IMG/VR virus record: IMGVR_UViG_3300021859_000175
Span: 1 to 21,398 of that record
Direction: 5' to 3' (one strand)
Source of the DNA: a virus
DNA: 21,398 bases
The notes beneath the pieces are model-generated. The model worked only from the letters and a program-made list of their open reading frames with translations. It had not been told where the DNA came from and ran no database searches. How positions within the stretch are numbered: the first letter of the stretch is position 1; each line of letters opens with the position of its first letter. Shown here in pieces: positions 19,913 through 21,398 of this stretch. The position numbers and the translations under genes are program-made.

Positions 19913-21398
19913 ATGCCGGGACAAGTGACGACGAGCGCACGCGCGATCATTCGGATCGGCGCCTTGCCCGAAAGCGGGTTACAGCGCGCGCTCACCGGCA
20001 CCGTGACTGCTGTGCGCCGTGCGCAGCGCGACGTCGACGCCGACAACACGCGAAGCGTTCGTGAGCGCCAAAAGAACGAGGAGCGTTTGCAGCGCTGGAT
20101 CGCGAAGCAGCAGCAGGACGGCGCCAACACCCAGTTTCGGATCAATCAGCAAAAGCGGCGCGAGGAGCAGCGGCTCGCCGCTGACAAGCAGCGCACTGAG
20201 GAGCGCTCGCGCAGGGAGTCTGAGCGGCGCGCTCAGGACCTCGCCAGGATGGAAATGCGGATCCGTCGCGAGGTCGCTCGCACGGCTTCTCGCGAGGCCG
20301 AGCGCACGGCACGCACGCAGATCCGAGAAGCGCAGCGCGCCGCGCGCGAGGAGCAGCGGCTCGCGCGGCAGACATCCGACCGAAGGCGGGCGCTCATCGC
20401 TGGCGGTGTCGGTGCAGCCTACGGGGCCGCGGCCGGCACGCTCGGACTCGTGCAGCGTGCGCAGGGCGTCGCGGGCGTGGGATCGATCGAGCAACGCCTG
20501 CAGACCGCTACCGACTTCCGACAGACGTTGATCCGGACGGCAGGCGAAGCGGGCATGAGCGACGAAGAGCGCTCTGGGCTCGAAGAGAAGCTTCTCAAGA
20601 CATCCGAGCGCACGAACATCTCGATCGCTGACCTCGCCGCTGGCATGGCCACTGCGCAGGTGCGATTCGATGCGCTGCGCGATTTTGCCGAGGTGATCGA
20701 CGACCTTGCTGTCGTGGCTACGGCTACAGGCGAGCCGCTAGAGGATCTGATCGGAGCGCTTGGCTCTGCGCGAAACGCATTTCAACTCGACGCGCAGGGG
20801 ATGAAGCAGTTTGTCGACGTTCTCGCTTCGACCTCTGCTCGAGGCGCGATCGGTGCTGGCGATATCTCGCGCGACCTTGCGGCGTCGATGGGAACCTTCG
20901 CGCTGTCGAGCGGTAAGCGAGGCATCGAAGGGGCACGAGAGTTCCTCGCGACCGCTCAGGTAATCGGCGGCTCGTCGCAAGCTGGATCGGCTGAAACGTC
21001 GACGATGCTCGAGCGGTTTCAGCAGCAGATTGCGCTTCCAGATATCCAAAAGAAACTGGCACGCGCGGGAGTGCGCGTTCTCGACGATCAGGGTAATCAG
21101 CGAAGCATCGGCGACATCGCGCAGCAGATGGCTGCGAGCAAGCCGTTTCAGAGCCAGGAAGTTCGCAAGCTCGTGTTTCCCGAGCTCCGTGCCATGCGTG
21201 GCGCGGAGTTCTTGATGAGCGCTGTGCAGGCAAACCCAGAGGCGTTTACCTCGTTGCGTGATGTCGAAGCCGGCGCCGGAGACGAACTCATCTCGAAGCA
21301 GTTCAACAGGCTTTCAAACGACGCGCTTTTCAGCTTCCAGAATATCGGCACGCGCGCGCAAGCGACGACAGTGCGTGACGCTGACCGCATCGTCAAAG
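19913..21398 (+). CDS. Tail tape measure protein, 3' end cut by window
   Basis: The frame is open to the right edge, giving at least 495 residues. The protein sets tail length and is injected with DNA. The N-terminal 155 residues are a long Arg/Glu/Gln-rich coiled coil, followed by a small hydrophobic segment ALIAGGVGAAYGAAAGTLGLV (about 160-180). Next comes a region matching the phage tail tape measure core of the TP901 family: a helix (FRQTLIRTAGEAGMSDEERS), ISIADLAAGMATAQVRF, and later ASTSARGAIGAGDISRDLA and a QANPEAF. The ATG at 19913 lies 3 bases after the -1 frame stop of the chaperone, and its ribosome site is weak, suggesting translational coupling. Confidence 0.85.
   Translation, partial: MPGQVTTSARAIIRIGALPESGLQRALTGTVTAVRRAQRDVDADNTRSVRERQKNEERLQRWIAKQQQDGANTQFRINQQKRREEQRLAADKQRTEERSRRESERRAQDLARMEMRIRREVARTASREAERTARTQIREAQRAAREEQRLARQTSDRRRALIAGGVGAAYGAAAGTLGLVQRAQGVAGVGSIEQRLQTATDFRQTLIRTAGEAGMSDEERSGLEEKLLKTSERTNISIADLAAGMATAQVRFDALRDFAEVIDDLAVVATATGEPLEDLIGALGSARNAFQLDAQGMKQFVDVLASTSARGAIGAGDISRDLAASMGTFALSSGKRGIEGAREFLATAQVIGGSSQAGSAETSTMLERFQQQIALPDIQKKLARAGVRVLDDQGNQRSIGDIAQQMAASKPFQSQEVRKLVFPELRAMRGAEFLMSAVQANPEAFTSLRDVEAGAGDELISKQFNRLSNDALFSFQNIGTRAQATTVRDADRIVK

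Noticed and set aside
20019-20531. 170-aa + strand frame within the tape measure gene
   Set aside because: Ser/Arg-rich shadow of the tape measure coiled-coil region.
1-21398. CRISPR array, insertion sequence, integrase or att site
   Set aside because: No spaced repeats, no transposase or recombinase motif, and no paired direct repeats flanking a gene were seen.

Overview
The window is a block of tailed-phage (or prophage) genome with all supported genes on the + strand. Base composition is GC-rich and third codon positions are mostly G or C, which points to a high-GC bacterial host. No host gene, integrase, att site, tRNA or CRISPR array is visible, so the host and the lifestyle (free phage or prophage) cannot be fixed. 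A small protein with a sigma-region-4-like helix-turn-helix would fit a proteobacterial or myxobacterial host, but that is only a hint.

Region 1 (about 1-6.5 kb) is the DNA-metabolism block. It holds an adenine-type DNA methyltransferase cut by the window edge, a short DnaN-like sliding clamp, a replication-initiator-like protein, a DnaB-type replicative helicase, a RusA-like Holliday junction resolvase and a run of small proteins, several of them cysteine-rich. Many neighbours overlap by ATGA, GTGA or TGATG, so translation is probably coupled. A hairpin at 6420-6452 ends this block.

Region 2 (about 6.5-8.4 kb) holds a 265-aa protein of unknown function, a small HTH-like protein, two small unknowns, and about 350 bases (8037-8381) with no convincing gene.

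Region 3 (about 8.4-15.1 kb) is the packaging and head module: a putative small terminase, large terminase, a double zinc-ribbon protein, portal, a beta-rich putative decoration protein, scaffold and major capsid protein with a large internal insertion. A strong hairpin follows the capsid gene.

Region 4 (15.1 kb to the end) is a contractile-tail module. Its order resembles phage Mu: a gp36-like connector, an HK97-gp10-like protein, a gp37-position tail terminator, a DUF2635 (Mu gp38-like) protein, sheath (gpL), tube (gpM), a tail assembly chaperone with a probable -1 frameshifted extension, and a tape measure protein that runs off the right edge. A second hairpin lies between sheath and tube.

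The most interesting points are the apparent two-domain DnaN-type clamp with a C-terminal extension, the -1 frame coding signal at the chaperone/tape-measure junction, a pentanucleotide repeat inside the initiator gene, and a likely frame switch at 3651-3939. All family assignments are by reading motifs and synteny; no database search was run.
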